This document shows positions 11,085-23,600 of a stretch of DNA of 64,000 nucleotides, one piece after another. The stretch covers positions 82,347,563 through 82,411,562 of the forward strand of contig NC_134545.1 of assembly GCF_050624435.1 (NCBI RefSeq), read 5' to 3'. Position 1 is the first letter of the stretch; every line of letters starts with the position of its first letter. Position numbers and translations under genes: made by a program. The stretch comes from Tenrec ecaudatus (Eukaryota > Chordata > Mammalia > Afrosoricida > Tenrecidae). The notes below the pieces were generated by a model that was not told the DNA's origin, did no database searches, and saw only the letters and a program-made list of their open reading frames with translations.

Positions 11085-11290
11085 CTACCACGTTGACACA
11101 GAGATTGAAATGCTTGGCTGCTAACCGAAAGGCAGGGGCTCCAACCTCCCAGCTGTCCTGCAGGAGAAAGGTGTGGCAGGCTGCTCCTGTGAGGATGATG
11201 GCCTTGAAACCTGACGGGGCAGCTCCGTTCTGCCCTGCTGGGACCTTCGGAGTCAGAATCGACTCGACGGCACTGCGTACGCGAAGACAA
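11085..11290 (+). repeat. AfroSINE
   Basis: cttggctgctaaccgaaagg, gaaacctgacggggcagctc, cggagtcagaatcgactcga. Its 3' end is close to the ancestral AfroSINE form. Confidence 0.82.
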
Positions 11291-11454
11291 GGCGCCTGCC
11301 CTTAAGGGGCTCCTACTTTAATGGGAAGAGAACCAGTGCATGTGCTTAAGACATGTGGTGCTGATTATAGAGCACATGGAAGAAGGCCATGCCCAGGCTA
11401 AGGGCAAAAGACGCGCTTTCTACTCCCAGAAAGAGTTAGTCTCGCTAACTCATG

Positions 11455-11522
11455 GGCTATCCTACCCTGTCCCGCAGGGTCGCTGTGAGTTGGCATGGAC
11501 TCAGTGACAGTGAGTTAACCAA
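11455..11522 (+). repeat. AfroSINE 3' fragment
   Basis: ctaccctgtcccgcagggtc, gctgtgagttggcatggact, cagtgacagtgagtt. Confidence 0.75.
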
Positions 11523-11904
11523 GGCCGAAGCGTCAGGGAAGGCGTCCCTGCGGAAGTACCCTGTAAGGTGAGCCCTGAAGAGAGATAGCCGGTGAGGAGT
11601 CGGGAGAATGTTCCAGGCACAGCGTATGCGGAGACTCCAAAGCAGAAAGAGCACAGAACCTTCGAGGAGCTGGAAAACCAGTTCTGCCATCAGAATGGCC
11701 ACAGCTGGCATGGCGCGTGTGCGAGAGGGAAGTGGGAGAGGCCAGTGTCGGGAGGGAAGCCCCGGAGCCAGGAAAACTCAGGGAAATAGGGGCTTTGGGT
11801 GCTGTCACCAGAGTGCGGAGGAGGAGGAGGCGAGACGTCTCTGGGAAGGTAGCTATAGGAGTGGGGACACGCTGGGGTGGGCCGGGGAAGGACTCATTGC
11901 CGCT

Positions 11905-12592
11905 GGGGGCTGCCTTCGAGTCGGCCCGCCTCACCGTGGTGCTCTGTACAGCACCATAGGACACTGCCCGATCCTGGGCCATCCTTACCAGTGTCCTGAT
12001 GTTGGAGCCCACTGTCGCAGCCACTGTGTCCATCTTTCTTTTTCGCTGCCCCGCTGCTTTACCAAGCACGATGCCCATTTCCAGGGACTGGTCTCTCCTG
12101 ACAACATGTCCAAAGTATGTGAGCCAAAGTCTCAGCATTCTTGCTTCTCAGAAGCATTCTGGCTGCTCTTCTTTGAAGACACATCTGTCTATTTCTTTGG
12201 CAGTCTATGGTACTTTTGAGATTCTTCACCAGTGCCGTCATTCAACTGTATTGGTTCTTCTTTGGCCTTCCTTATTCAGGGTCCGAGTCTCATGCACATA
12301 AGGCGATTGAAAATACCCTGGCTTGGTGGGTTGGGTCAGGTGTACCTTCGTCCTCAAAGTAATGCCTACGTTTTTCAACACTTTAAAGAGGTCTCATGCG
12401 GCAAATTTACCTGAATTCAATGTGTTTGCTCTCTTGACTGCTGCTTCAATGAGTATTGATTTTGGATCCAAGCAAGATGAAATCCTTGTCATGATGTTAC
12501 CTCTTGGTCCAGTTGTGAGGAGTTTGTGTTTCTTACGTTGAGTTGTCATCCATACAGACAGTTGCGATTCTTGATCTTGAGAAGGAATAAAT
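11905..12592 (-). mobile_element. RTE LINE 3' portion, longest uninterrupted copy
   Basis: Reverse orientation: the 3' end is at about 11,905. It continues through tttaccaagcacgatgccca, gacaacatgtccaaagtatg, ttctttggcagtctatggta, aaggcgattgaaaatacc, acactttaaagaggtctcat and tcttggtccagttgtgagga. It is decayed RTE reverse-transcriptase coding sequence with several stops. It serves as an internal reference for the other copies. Confidence 0.85.
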
Positions 12593-12597
12593 CAAAA

Positions 12598-12782
12598 GCC
12601 AAACTCACTGCCACCGAGTCGATGGTGGCTCATAATGACCCTGCAGGACAAAGTAGAGCCGTCTCTTCGAGTTTCTGAGACGGTAGCTCTTTGTGGGAGC
12701 AGAAATCCCTATCTCCAGCGGTGCGGCTGGTGGTTTCAAACTGCCGATCTCACAGATTGCAGCTCAATGTAAAACCACTAGC
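12598..12782 (-). repeat. AfroSINE adjoining RTE
   Basis: actcactgccaccgagtcga, tgcaggacaaagtagagccg, gcggctggtggtttcaaact. Reverse orientation. Confidence 0.82.
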
Positions 12783-14876
12783 AGGAATAGGTGATTTAAA
12801 GGCAGGGAAATGTGGAGTGGCTAGTAGATTCCCAAATCCTGTAGAAACACGCTGATAACTTGCCCTGTGGCAGGCACTTGATAGTAGTTTATCCAAAAAA
12901 CACTGTAAGAGAAAGGCCACAGAGAAGCTCTTACAAAGCCCTCTGGGGTGGGATGGTTCAAGAGAATCTTCCTTTGGGATGCATCTAGGAGGTGAACCTC
13001 AGTGCTGGGTGGGTGGGCTCCTTCCCACCATGTTCAGTCCTCGCTCTTGGCTGAGGGCCTCTGGCCCAGCTGCCCCAGAAAGAAGCGCCTTGTCCTCGTT
13101 TTCCATCGCCAAGAGTTGTTCTTGAGCAAGTAGGGCTGGCCAAGTTCTCTCCGTTGACACCCATTTCCCACCCAGCCTCTACAACCTGAGCACACAGCTT
13201 TCTTTCCAAGACAATCGAACCTCCCTGTCCAAACAAGCCAAGCCAACAAGTGCCGTATGGACTAAGCTCTTTGCCTATGATAGCATCTCCCTACTCATTC
13301 TCTACTAACCGTGAAGTTCACGGACACACCTTCCCATCTTGCAAGTCAGATGGAAGATGATTGGTTCTAATATGACCTCTGAGGTACTCCGTTTCTTTCT
13401 CTTCCTTTTCCTGAAACTTGGCCTTGGCTTAATGAACGGATGTTTATGAAGCCAGGCATTAGCCTAGGCATTCAGGACAAAAAGTAAAACTAACGAAAGC
13501 CTAAAGGAAAGCACAATGTTTTCTGCTGAAAGGAGGGTGCGAGAAGTGGCAAGATCACGCCCCCACCAGAGGCAGGAAACAGAACCAGACCCAGCAAAAC
13601 AAGGTAGTCCCATCACGCTCTGCCTCTCACACTTCCACTGTATCCACGAGCAAAGGACAGCCCCAGCTTCCAGCGTGGCAGGCAAGACGGACTTCAAAGC
13701 AAGCCAGTTGCTGTGCGTCGACTCCAGGCGTGTGTGTCAGGGCAGCACTGTGCACCAGGATTTTCACTAGATGTGGGTCAGCAATCCTTTCTTCCAAAGT
13801 CACTCTGGGTGGATTCAAACCTGCCACCTCTCTGAGAGAGGAGCCCTCTCTTTTAAGGGCCCACCTGCCTGAGGCGAGAGGAATGGAGAAAAAGGAGCCT
13901 GGAAAAGGGATAGGCAGGGCTTCTTTTTCCCCTAATAAACAGTTTTCCCCTGGTTTGAACTGCCAGCTAATGGCATGCAACACCTCGATAAAAATAAAGA
14001 TGAAGCCAAAATAGGGATGCAGCTATATTGGGAGGTGAGGGTAGCAGTGTGCACCCAGCTCTGTCCTGTCATTGCAGGGAACAGAGCAAGGTTTCTGGAG
14101 TTTAATGAATCGAGAAACAGTGCAGGCAGATCATTTCCTGATGCCAAGATAACAATGAGAAGAATTTAGAACGGAAACGGCTGAGTACAAAGAGATTTCT
14201 TCTTGGGGAGAAGACCTGACGGCTGGTGGGAAGGCAAAGGATAGAGTAGGCGCCGGGGATGCTTGCCTTTTGTATACGTCCCTTCTGTCTTTGGATCTTC
14301 GAGCTCATCAACCCGTGTTGCTTTGGGGATCAGAACAGGGGTGGGGGCTTCTGCAAGAAGTGAAGGGGGTGGTGAAGCAGGCGAGCTTTGCACACCTCAC
14401 GCAAACCCTGTCCCTTTGTAGGTTTTGTTTACCTGACTTTTATGCAGGATGTTGTTTGAACAAAGGGTTTTGCCGCTGAAATTGGTTTGAACTTCACAAT
14501 CCCTCTTGGCGCTCCTAATTAATTATGCTGTTGAAGCACCTGTTACCCTTTATGCTCTTGCCTATTTACCGCCTCAAAGAATTTCCATAATGAATTCACA
14601 AGCCAGGCTGACTGACTGCCCCCCGTCCCGGGTCCGCTGTGGGTTGAAGTGCCTGGTTTGTTAATTGCCAGCCAGGCTGCTGTGGCAAGGACCCCGCAGT
14701 CAGTCATCTTACGGGTCCCCTTGGGAGACCCTGTTGGAAGGCCCAGTGGCCATTGCCATGACAGAGGAACACTCTGGGCAAGAGCCCCTCAGCATCATCC
14801 TGGCCTCGTTTCTCTTGGGCAGCTGTGACTTCCACCTAACCTGGGTTCCTACTCTCCTTCCACTGGTGGAGGGGAG
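12783..14876. other. Intergenic, no gene seen; candidate regulatory island
   Basis: No exon or confident repeat. Within it, 14,480-14,600 is AT-rich and holds CTAATTAATTATG next to the E-box CACCTG, plus CATAATGAATT. This resembles developmental enhancer sequence, but it is only a texture call. Confidence 0.3.

Positions 14877-14953
<77 letters not shown>
14877..14953. repeat. (GA)n microsatellite
   Basis: About 77 nt of pure GA repeat. The Arg-Glu reading frame through it is an artefact. Confidence 0.97.
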
Positions 14954-14956
<3 letters not shown>

Positions 14957-16299
14957 ATGAAGTTAAAGTGAGGCATCAAGTCACTTAGTCACCTCCCGGG
15001 GACGCCACTTCTAGACATGTGTCACGGTCAGCTGCTGCCGCAGTTCTGCTTTCAGGGCAGGGCCCCTCCATGTGTGTTTCGGGGCCTCGTGGGCTCTTGT
15101 TTCTGCCTGTCAGCTGCTTTCTTGACAATGAGGCTCCCGCAAAGCGTCTTAGGCTCACATGACTCCTCCATCCCAGGGCAGAATGACAGCCAACATTTTA
15201 TAGATTGGACAACTGAGGCTCAGAGAGACGGATGGGAAGGTTTAACGCATGTCCAGGATGCTGAGGCCACTGCTTCCGCCCCCCACACCGCCTCGGAGTC
15301 TTCACCCAGTTCTGTGAGACATGGCGGTTCAGGCTCTGGGCCACCGTTTCCTCTCAAGCAGGCTTGCGATTCCTTCCTGCGTGTCTGCTGAGACGCTGAG
15401 ACTCTCCTGGTCCCGTGGCTGCTGCTTCCTTTCCCTGCTGTGGGCTAACTCCACAACCCCCCGCCCCCCTTTTCCAGGATGTGAGCTTCCTCTCATCTCT
15501 TTCCAGACACCATGATTTCCAAATCTTCTAGCCGGCTTCATTTCCCGGCGGTGGTCTGTCTGGTTTTTTGGAGATGTTCTCATGCAGCTGCAGATTGGTG
15601 GAGGGTAGGTGACGTCATCAGGGATCTTCTTTGATGTGCTTCTGTGGGTGAACTCATGAACTGATGACAAAAACATCAAAGGGCTGGGTTCTTCCAGCAG
15701 GTGGGCAGCAGCGATTACTTGGATAAAATCTCCAGGTCCTCCCTGTCATAAGAGTTAAACGTCCAAAGGCGTGGAGGGTGAGAGCATCCTAGCCGGTAAT
15801 ATCCCCTGTGAGTCAGCATCCGTGGGAGACCCCTCCCACGGCCAGTGCGTATCTCTCTCAGTGGTCTAACTTCTCCTGGTGCCAAGACTGAGGCTGTCAA
15901 GGCGGCACCACCATGACAAGAGGCTCAGGCTATGTCAGCCTCTCTCCCTGCAGAGGAGCTGGTGATGAACGGAGACCATTCCTCCTCTCAAGGGTGACCT
16001 TAAAGTCCTCTAAATTGTCCTAGTCTTGGATGTCAATGGGGTGGAAGACTCTCTAGGCCACACAGGAAAGTGCCAGGACTTGGTAACACAGGAAGGCTTT
16101 GGACACATTGATAGCATATGAGACGTGCCACGATACGTGAACGGTACCTGGCCAATGGAAGTGCAAGGAGCAAGGCTTGGCTTCCACTACAAATTCTCCT
16201 GACGTGTGTGGCCCTTTACTCTGCTTCTTCTGTCACCATAGTGGGAAGCCTAGTCTGCCCCTCTCCAAGCCCCCCCCCCCTTCCTGGTTCCACTGGCTC
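14954..16299. other. Intergenic, no gene seen
   Basis: GC-moderate sequence with no recognisable exon or RNA gene. Confidence 0.4.
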
Positions 16300-17835
16300 T
16301 CCTCCCCTGCTCAGCCAACGAAAGACTCACCTCTGCAATGAGCCCCTCTCTTTCCTAGAGCCACAACCCCCTCTTCTTGGACCATTCCTATGTGTATACA
16401 AGCAAGCTCAACATCTCTCCCACCTTCAAAAGACCCTCTTTATCCCACATCCAAGTCCCCACCCTACTCTCTGCTTCCCTTTCTAGCCAACCAGCTCAGA
16501 AGAGTTATCTATGCTCCCAGCAACTTCTACTTCCTCTCTTCCCATTCAAACTCCCAGACTCACTTGAATTAGCATTGAAGTCCTACACTCTACCCAAGTA
16601 GCTCTTACTGAGGCCACCGCAGGCCTTTCTCAGCCCTCCCCTTACTTGTGAACAGCACCGAACTATCTGATGGTCTCTCTTCCTTGCTTTGCTTGTCTCC
16701 AGGACAAGCTTGTTTCCTCGGGCCCCTTCTCCCCTGCTGGCCACTCTCCTCAGCCTCTTTGTAGCACTAACCTCTGAGCAATGAAGTGCCCAGGCTCAGT
16801 CCCTGGGCCACTTTTCAAACTACCCCCCACCCTCGATGAGCTCACTCACTGCCATGGTTTAAAATACCATTCATACGTGATGACTCCTGATGGACAAGCT
16901 CCAACCCCTACGGACATCTCCCCTCGGAATCCCAACTGTCCGTTCCACGTAATACGCTCATCAAACTTCAACCGCAACGAACTGGACACACCAAAATGCC
17001 GAGCTTCCCATACCTTCAGGCCAGCTCCGCTCCCAGTCTCCCTCCCATGGGGTAAACGACACTGCCATTCTCAAAGTGGCTCAGAACTTGGACTATCTTG
17101 GACGCTTCTCTCATATCGCATGTTCAGTCCATCCGTTGGCTCTGTAGCATTCCCTCCAAATTATATCCAGAATCTGGACCCTTCTCCCCACCTCCGCTGC
17201 TAACTACCTTGGCCTTAGCCATCTCCTACCTGCTCCCCGGCCAGGCTCCTAATTGGTCTCCCTACCCCTACTTTGCCTCCTCCCCACCCTGAGCAGCCAG
17301 AACTGTCATTGGAAAAAAACCAACAATTTCTACTCATTTGCTGAAGTGAATCCAAAGTCCTGCTCCCTGCCTGAACTCAGCTGCCATCTCTCTCTGCCGG
17401 CTGACTCGAATCTAACCAGAATGGTCTCCCTGCGACTCTGTGAGCATACCGAGCCTGCTCCTGCCTTAGAGCCCACCTGGCCTCTTCCCTCCCTGCCCGG
17501 CCACTCTTGCCCTAGGTGACTACGTTTCTCCTTCCCTCACTACTCTTAGGCTTCTGCCTAAATAACCTCTCCTGAAAGCTCCTTCTAAACCAGCCCTCCT
17601 CGACATCAAACCCCAGCGCTGGACTGCCCTTTGCTTTTCTTCCTGCACTGACCATGGGTCTGCTTATTTTCCATGTCCTCGTTGGTTTGCTACTGTTAGC
17701 CGTTCCATCAGTTGGGGAGTCCCCCAGGGACAGGATCTTTGTATATTGGCTCCTTGCCATCGTCCATGCTCTAAGACTAATGCCCGGCACATAGTAGGTA
17801 TTCAACCAACAGATGCCGACCGAATGACTTTATCA
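16300..17835 (+). repeat. Ancient L2-like LINE tract
   Basis: A pyrimidine-rich strand has the L2 3'-end sequence of motifs: caggctcctaattggtctcc, cctgcctgaactcagctgcc, cagggacaggatctttgtat and atgcccggcacatagtaggt. Heavily diverged and possibly composite. Confidence 0.6.
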
Positions 17836-18149
17836 AATGAACCCCTCCAGGACTCTGTCTAGTTCAAGTCTGAGAGCCCGAGTGAGGTGTGCATGGAGAG
17901 CCTCAGATCATGCAATCACGTCTTACCAGTGGCCTCCACAGTTTCGGGTTGTTGAGATATTTTCAAGTTCTTCCTCAATGCCCAATCATTTGCCACCTCC
18001 TAAGGTGGTATGAAACATCTGCCTTCGGCTTCTTTGGCATGCCACGTCTCCTTGCTGGACCTTGCGATCATCTGTGAGAGAGGCAGTTGGAAAGACGGCC
18101 GCTGCTCTGCCAGCGTATGGCCTGGAGGATGTTGGAGGGACTTCCTATA

Positions 18150-18385
18150 GTTAGCAGGATCATGCACACAGACTCTGGGAACCTGACTGCCTGGGTTTGA
18201 ATCCTGCCGCCGCTTCTCACAAGCCACGTGACCTGGGACGACTTTGTTTCCGCATTTATGAAATGGAATGAATAAAAGGCTGATAACAGCATTTAACTCA
18301 GCATTATCTGTAAGGATACTTGAGTTAACACATATAGAGTGAATAGTACAGCTCTGGCACATGGCAAGCACAGAATAAAATGTTT
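18150..18385 (+). repeat. MIR SINE
   Basis: gactgcctgggtttgaatcc, gccacgtgacctgggacgac, aggatacttgagttaacaca, ctctggcacatggcaagc. The order matches the MIR consensus. Confidence 0.8.
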
Positions 18386-18944
18386 TCTGTTTAAAAACGA
18401 AAAGCTATGGGGGACGTTCTAAAGGGTCATTGCTAGTCAACTATAGAACATCAGATGATCAGATGACACTTTAGTTTGGAATGTTATGTTCTTATCTATT
18501 GATAAAGTAAGTACAGTGAACTGTTCATTGTAAATCACATAAGAGTGTTTATTGCACTTCAAACTTTTCCGTATGTTTGAAATTTAAAAAATAAAAAGAT
18601 TTAAGGAACAAAAGACTGGAAAGTCGGGTGAAGGCCTGAGCTCACCTTTCATAGAAGAGGATGGTGAGGTCAGAGGTGAGATGCTGGCCAGAGACACAGG
18701 GGTAGAGAAACCTGCTGGAGAACGGGGCTCCTTGCTGTCTAGGTCTCCCCTGTGTAGGTTACTACTGGTGACCCTTGGGCAGCAGTGGGTGACAGAGGAA
18801 CAAAGCTGGCTTCCCCACAGAGAGACGGAGGGGTTTTTGGGATGTGGAAGACCTGGGGAAAATTACCCAATAAGCCAGGTAGGCAAGAGTTTGCTCATGC
18901 TTAGTTACCAATTTTACATGGGCTTCACTACTGACTCAGGAGGA
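18386..18944. other. Intergenic, AT-rich, no gene seen
   Basis: Low-GC stretch with A-rich runs near 18,575-18,600. Nothing recognised. Confidence 0.4.
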
Positions 18945-19062
18945 AGATAGGGCGTTATACTTCTGAAGAGAGTCAGCATCTTGGAAACTCACAGGGACAG
19001 TTCAACTCTGTCTTATAGGGTCCTTTTGAGTCAGCATTTCCACGATGGCAGTGGTTTCTCCC
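18945..19062 (+). repeat. AfroSINE 3' fragment
   Basis: gaaactcacagggacagttc, ttatagggtccttttgagtc, cgatggcagtgg. Confidence 0.72.
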
Positions 19063-19899
19063 CCTCCCCTTCCACTGCAGATTAGTAAGCATAAGCCTGT
19101 GCTTGCTTATTGGGTACTCCATTCCCATTAGGGCCTGTAAATTTGAGAAGAGGCTTTGATTCTGTAGGAAGGTGTGGTAGGGTTAGGAGAAAGACAGATG
19201 CTAGCCAGGCCTCAAAGCAGAATCTTTGCGTGGGGGTGGGTGTGAATGACATTGTTTACTACAGATCAGTGAGTAAGCAAAGGGAGTTTGTGCTTACCTT
19301 GTTGACTGAGTACTCTGACACTGGCAAAAAGGAACCCTTATTGGAGGTTTCCTTTTGTTTACTAAGCAAATAAATTATCTGGATGGAAGGTGTCATGTCA
19401 AAAATATGAAGGAGACGGTGTCCTGGGGCCCGGGGAGTAACCATACCGGTCTGGCACCACCTGTTTGTGGTACTGAGCTGCGGGTGTGTGTGTGAGAACT
19501 CTTGGATTTCAGAGGGGAGGGGAAAGAACAGAAGGTGGGGCGGCACCAGAGGGAGAGAATGGCTTCAACTCAGGGGCTCCTTGAAAAGGGGGGGCTCAGA
19601 GGGTTGCTGGAGCTGAGAGGCCGGCGCCTGTTTGGAGAAAGCAGGCTTACCTGAGTTCTGCAGGCCCCCACCCTCTCTAGCTTATGGGGTTCAGGGCGGA
19701 GAAAAAAGGTGAGGGGAGAGAAAGGAGCTTCCCTGCAAGCTTTTGTGTGTGTTTGTTGTTGTGTGTGGCTGGGAGGGAGTGGAATTGCACAGAGCGGAAT
19801 GAGGAAGAAGGAAGAATTACAGAAGAGGAAGCCCAGGGCAGAAAGAGGGGGAGGTGTAAGAAGTAAAGAGACAGCGTCTGGGGGCCTGCGATGGGAGGT

Positions 19900-20620
19900 C
19901 GTGGGGAGGGGGGGGCGGCCGCCGCTCAGATTTGAACGTTTGATCCCAGAACCGCCCAGCCTCTCTATCTCCCAGTCAAGGTAGAGCAGCGCTGGCTGCC
20001 AGTGCTCTTATTAGGGGGAAGGGCAGGTGGGAGAGGCAGGGCTTCCCAGTGGGGCGGGGCCTCTGGGTGGGGCGGGACCTCAGCCTGGGGCCGCGGGCGG
20101 GCGGGGCTCCTGTGGAGCGGGCTCGGAGTCTGGGGGCCCCCGGCTTCCCCCTCTCCGCCCGCGGAGGCGCCTGGCCCCTCCTCCGCCCCTCCGCCCCCGC
20201 TGCACCCCGATCGCGCTGCCGCAGCTGTCAAAGGGACTCTGGCCGTTGCCTGCAGGAGCAGCAGCCGTGGGCGAGAGGCCGTGCCGTGAGGAGCCTCGGG
20301 CGCGGCCTCGCCTCGCCGCCGGCTCCTGTGTCAGCACCGCGGACAGCACCGCGCCCCTCGGCAGGACCCCGCGGCTCTGCCCACACCCGGGCCCCCCACC
20401 CCCCGCGGCGGCGCCCGCATCAGCACCACGGACAGCGCCCGGCCCCGCCAGCGCGGCCGCCAGCCCACCCGCTCCCCCGAGTCAGCACCGCGGACAGTCC
20501 GCCTCGGCCGGCAGGCTGCAGGCTGAAGGCGCGGAACATGGCCACCGAGGTACGGGCAGCACCGGCCCCGTGGGCTCCGCCGACTGCTGCGGGAACACAT
20601 CCCCGCTAGGGGCAGGCTGG
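19900..20620 (+). promoter_or_regulatory. CpG-island promoter and 5' UTR of GOLGA7B
   Basis: GC content and CpG density rise sharply here compared with both sides. GC boxes occur at about 20,051 (ggggcggggc) and 20,069 (ggggcgggac), with gggcgggcgggg at about 20,095. No TATA box is evident, so dispersed initiation within about 20,100-20,300 is likely. The 5' UTR probably includes three copies of a 16-nt motif (20,331; 20,420; 20,482). The exact start site cannot be read from sequence. Confidence 0.8.
20538..20549 (+). CDS. GOLGA7B: GOLGA7B coding exon 1 (M-A-T-E)
   Basis: The exon holds only four codons before the donor GAG|gtacgg. The ATG has A at -3 and G at +4, a good Kozak context, and lies inside the CpG island. 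It splices in phase 0 to the exon at 27,671, giving MATE-VHNLQEL as in other mammals. It is too short to be found by an ORF search. Confidence 0.9.
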
Positions 20621-23600
20621 GCGGGAAAGGAAAGCGGGGGTGGGGCGAGTGGGGTTCCCTGGGCTGGAAGCTGAAGGGTGGGGCGCCTGGTGGCAGGGGC
20701 GCCTGGTGAGGGCGGCCCAGATTTGAGGCATGCCGGTTTTCCCCATGCCCCATCTGAGCCCCAAGAGCTGCCTGCACCACTTGTTGGCACAAAAGCCAGG
20801 TGGCTTCAGGGCTCCGGGCTGGGCTTCCCCTTTCCCAGGGCCTGCAGGTCCCAACCGCTTCCTCAAAGGTTTGGGGAAGTGCGTGTCTGTGTGTGTAAGG
20901 AGTGGGGAGGCGGGCCAGCCGCTGTTGCTATGCGCAGTTTTTGGAACCAAAGGCATGGCTCGCTGATAAGAGAGAGACCCGCCTCTACGCCTGTCTTTCT
21001 GACTGGGCAAGAAGAGACAAAGACATCTTCAGGCCAGGAGCTGTGACAGGCTTGCCTTTTCTGCACACCCCTTTCTTGTTTTCCCACCTGGTTTGGATCT
21101 CCTGCCCTAGGATGCCCACATTTCCCCTCCCCCACCCTCCGTGAGGCTCTTCCTTTTATGAATCCAGGAACCCGCTTGCTGAGGGCAGAGTTACCTGTTT
21201 GCCCGCTAGGAGGGTCCTCCCTCACACCACCTCCTTGCGAGGTAAGGCTGCGGGGATTCTTTATACCTCACTGCGTGAGTAGTAAAACCAGCCTACGGTG
21301 AAGGGAAGGGCCTCTGGGTAGCAGAGCTGGAAAGAGCTTTACATTTCTGGACTGAAGCCCATGGTACTGGGGAGGTCTCCCCCGTGTGGATGTGGGTCTC
21401 CTTTGTGGCTGCCCCCCACGTCCTGCCCAATGGGAAGGGACACAGGAGGCAAGCAGGGACTGTTGAATGATTCTGTGTAGTGCCTCTGGGTGGCCTGGTG
21501 AGTAGTGTGACATCAGTGGCAGTGTTGTTGACATGCTGCTCTGGTAGCCACTGCAGAACAGGTGTAGTTGTTCGGCACTGCTTGACTCCTTGAAAAGGCC
21601 CAGGTTAGCAAGGAGGAAGGATCACCCTGCAGGCCCTGTGAGGGCAAGGACTCTCCGCACACCGGGGAAGCCTGGCATTCAGGGTAGAGGAATGCAAAGT
21701 GCCTAGAGAGTGCCAAATCGATCGAGATAGGTTGAAAGATCAAGGGGGAGAAATGGCCAAGGAGCTGGTCCCCTTCCAGAAAGGCTGCCAGACTGCAGCA
21801 GAAGCTGCTGGCATTGGGCAGCAAGGAGAAACTCCAGCAGTGTGGGCAGAGCAGGCAGCTCCCGCTGTGATGTGATCTGACCTGGCGGGCGGCCAGAGGC
21901 CCACCTGTCCCAGCATCTCTCCCTCCACTGGGCGACGCTGGCCTACAGATTCCAACCATCAGGCTCACTTGGCGGCCAGTGCGTTGTTTCCAGGAGGCTG
22001 TTGCATGGCAGCCTGGCTCTCCCCTGGGAGAGGCTGCTCACAGAGCCTCTGCGGATGCAGCTCTTTCCTGCCTGCCGCATGTTATCAGGCATGCGATCGC
22101 ATCCCGGCAGCCCTGTGAAGTGGGCGAGGATGATGTTGTTATTATCCCCAATTAAAAGATGACGTGACGGAGCCTCGAAGCTTTGTGGATTCCTCATAAG
22201 GAGCCAAGGCAGGCATCATGATCCCATTTTACAGATGATGCAGCTAGAGCCCTGAGGTTTAGTGAAGACAAGCTGGCTAGTGGGAGTCAGGACTAAGACT
22301 GGAAGTTGAGTCTACTGCTTTCCTCACCAGTGATTTTTTTTGGGGGGGTAATGGTACCCAGGGGTAGTGAATTCAATTAGCCACATGTGTTGCCTAATAG
22401 AGAAGAAGGTGCTAGGCCCCTGGACATGGATATTCATGGTGGGGAAGGGGTGCAAAGGGCAGGCACACAGGGGAATCCGCTTCCCTGATGGTCCTGTTGG
22501 GTCAACTTTCGGGCAGAGGTTCAGAGGCGGCATACTCAGGGTACCGAGGCCAAGCATGATCTGTTTTGGAATTGGCCTTGGGTGGACCTTGATGGCCATA
22601 CCAAGGGCGTCCTTGGCCCCCGCTGCCACGGCCCAGGACAGTGCTTTATCTGTGCTGTGAGTCATTCTCCCCAGGCTGTTTTTACAATTAGGACTTGGTT
22701 CAATTACCAGGAAAAACCTGTTGGGGGAAGTACAGGCTCCCTGTAAACTCATGTGGCTGTTCTTTGAGAATTCTGAATGGGAAGTCATGAGCTCCAGGAG
22801 AGGAAGATGTGCTGAGGGGAGGGAAGCGGAGGTGGGGTGGGGAGGGGAGAGAACAAAGGAGAACATCCTTGGATGGAAGGTCCAGACGGCAGGTCCTTTC
22901 TGCTCCCTAGTGTCTGCTTCAGAGTCGGCATGAGAAGTGAGTGTGCATGTGTGTGACAAGCTCAGAGGAGGGACACAGCTCTCTGAGTGATACACTGACC
23001 TCATTTGGCAGACTGTGATGAGCGGGCCCATTTCCTGAGCAGCAAATCTCTGCAAATGTGTGTCACGGGGAGCAGAGGCCTCCCCAGGAAACAACCCAGA
23101 TGGCCAAGGACGCCTGGGAAGAGCCCAGCTGGGAGAGGTTCTCCTTCTGAATGGTGATTTCCAACTGCACCCAGGCAACATGGTCCCAACAGACATGTGG
23201 TGGCTTGACCTTGGGCAGTGGATTGGGCTTGACTCCTGGCTGAGGCTGGAAGGGAGCCCCGAGTCCAGCTTTCTTCCCTTTGTTGACTCTGGTTGGCTTT
23301 GATTCACTTCCCTCCCTGTTCTCTCAACCCTCAGCTGGTTGGGAGTGGGGGTAGGGATTGGGGGACACACGGGCTATTCAAGAAAATCTAGTTCTTGAGA
23401 CTCAAAGGCCTCCTTTGGAAGTAACCCACTCCCAACCCCACCCCCAGCCCAATCCTTTGGAGGTGATGCTGATTCATAACCGCCCTGTAGGACAAAGTAG
23501 AGCCCCTCATGGAAGTAGATGGGTTTAATGAGGGTGAAGACGTGGGCCCAGATGGGACTTCCCGTTGGTCTTGAGCCTCCTGGACTTGGAATGCTTCTCT

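Noticed and set aside
14877-14953. Arg-Glu repeat protein
   Set aside because: It is a translation of the GA microsatellite only.
20027-20674. Long open frames across the CpG island
   Set aside because: The frames are Pro/Ala/Arg-rich products of CpG-dense DNA, and several overlap in different frames. The real start here is the four-codon exon of GOLGA7B.
22324-23370. 348-codon open frame on the minus strand
   Set aside because: It lies in GOLGA7B intron 1 antisense. The composition is Ser/Pro-rich with no domain, there is no promoter sign, and it overlaps other open frames caused by GC content.
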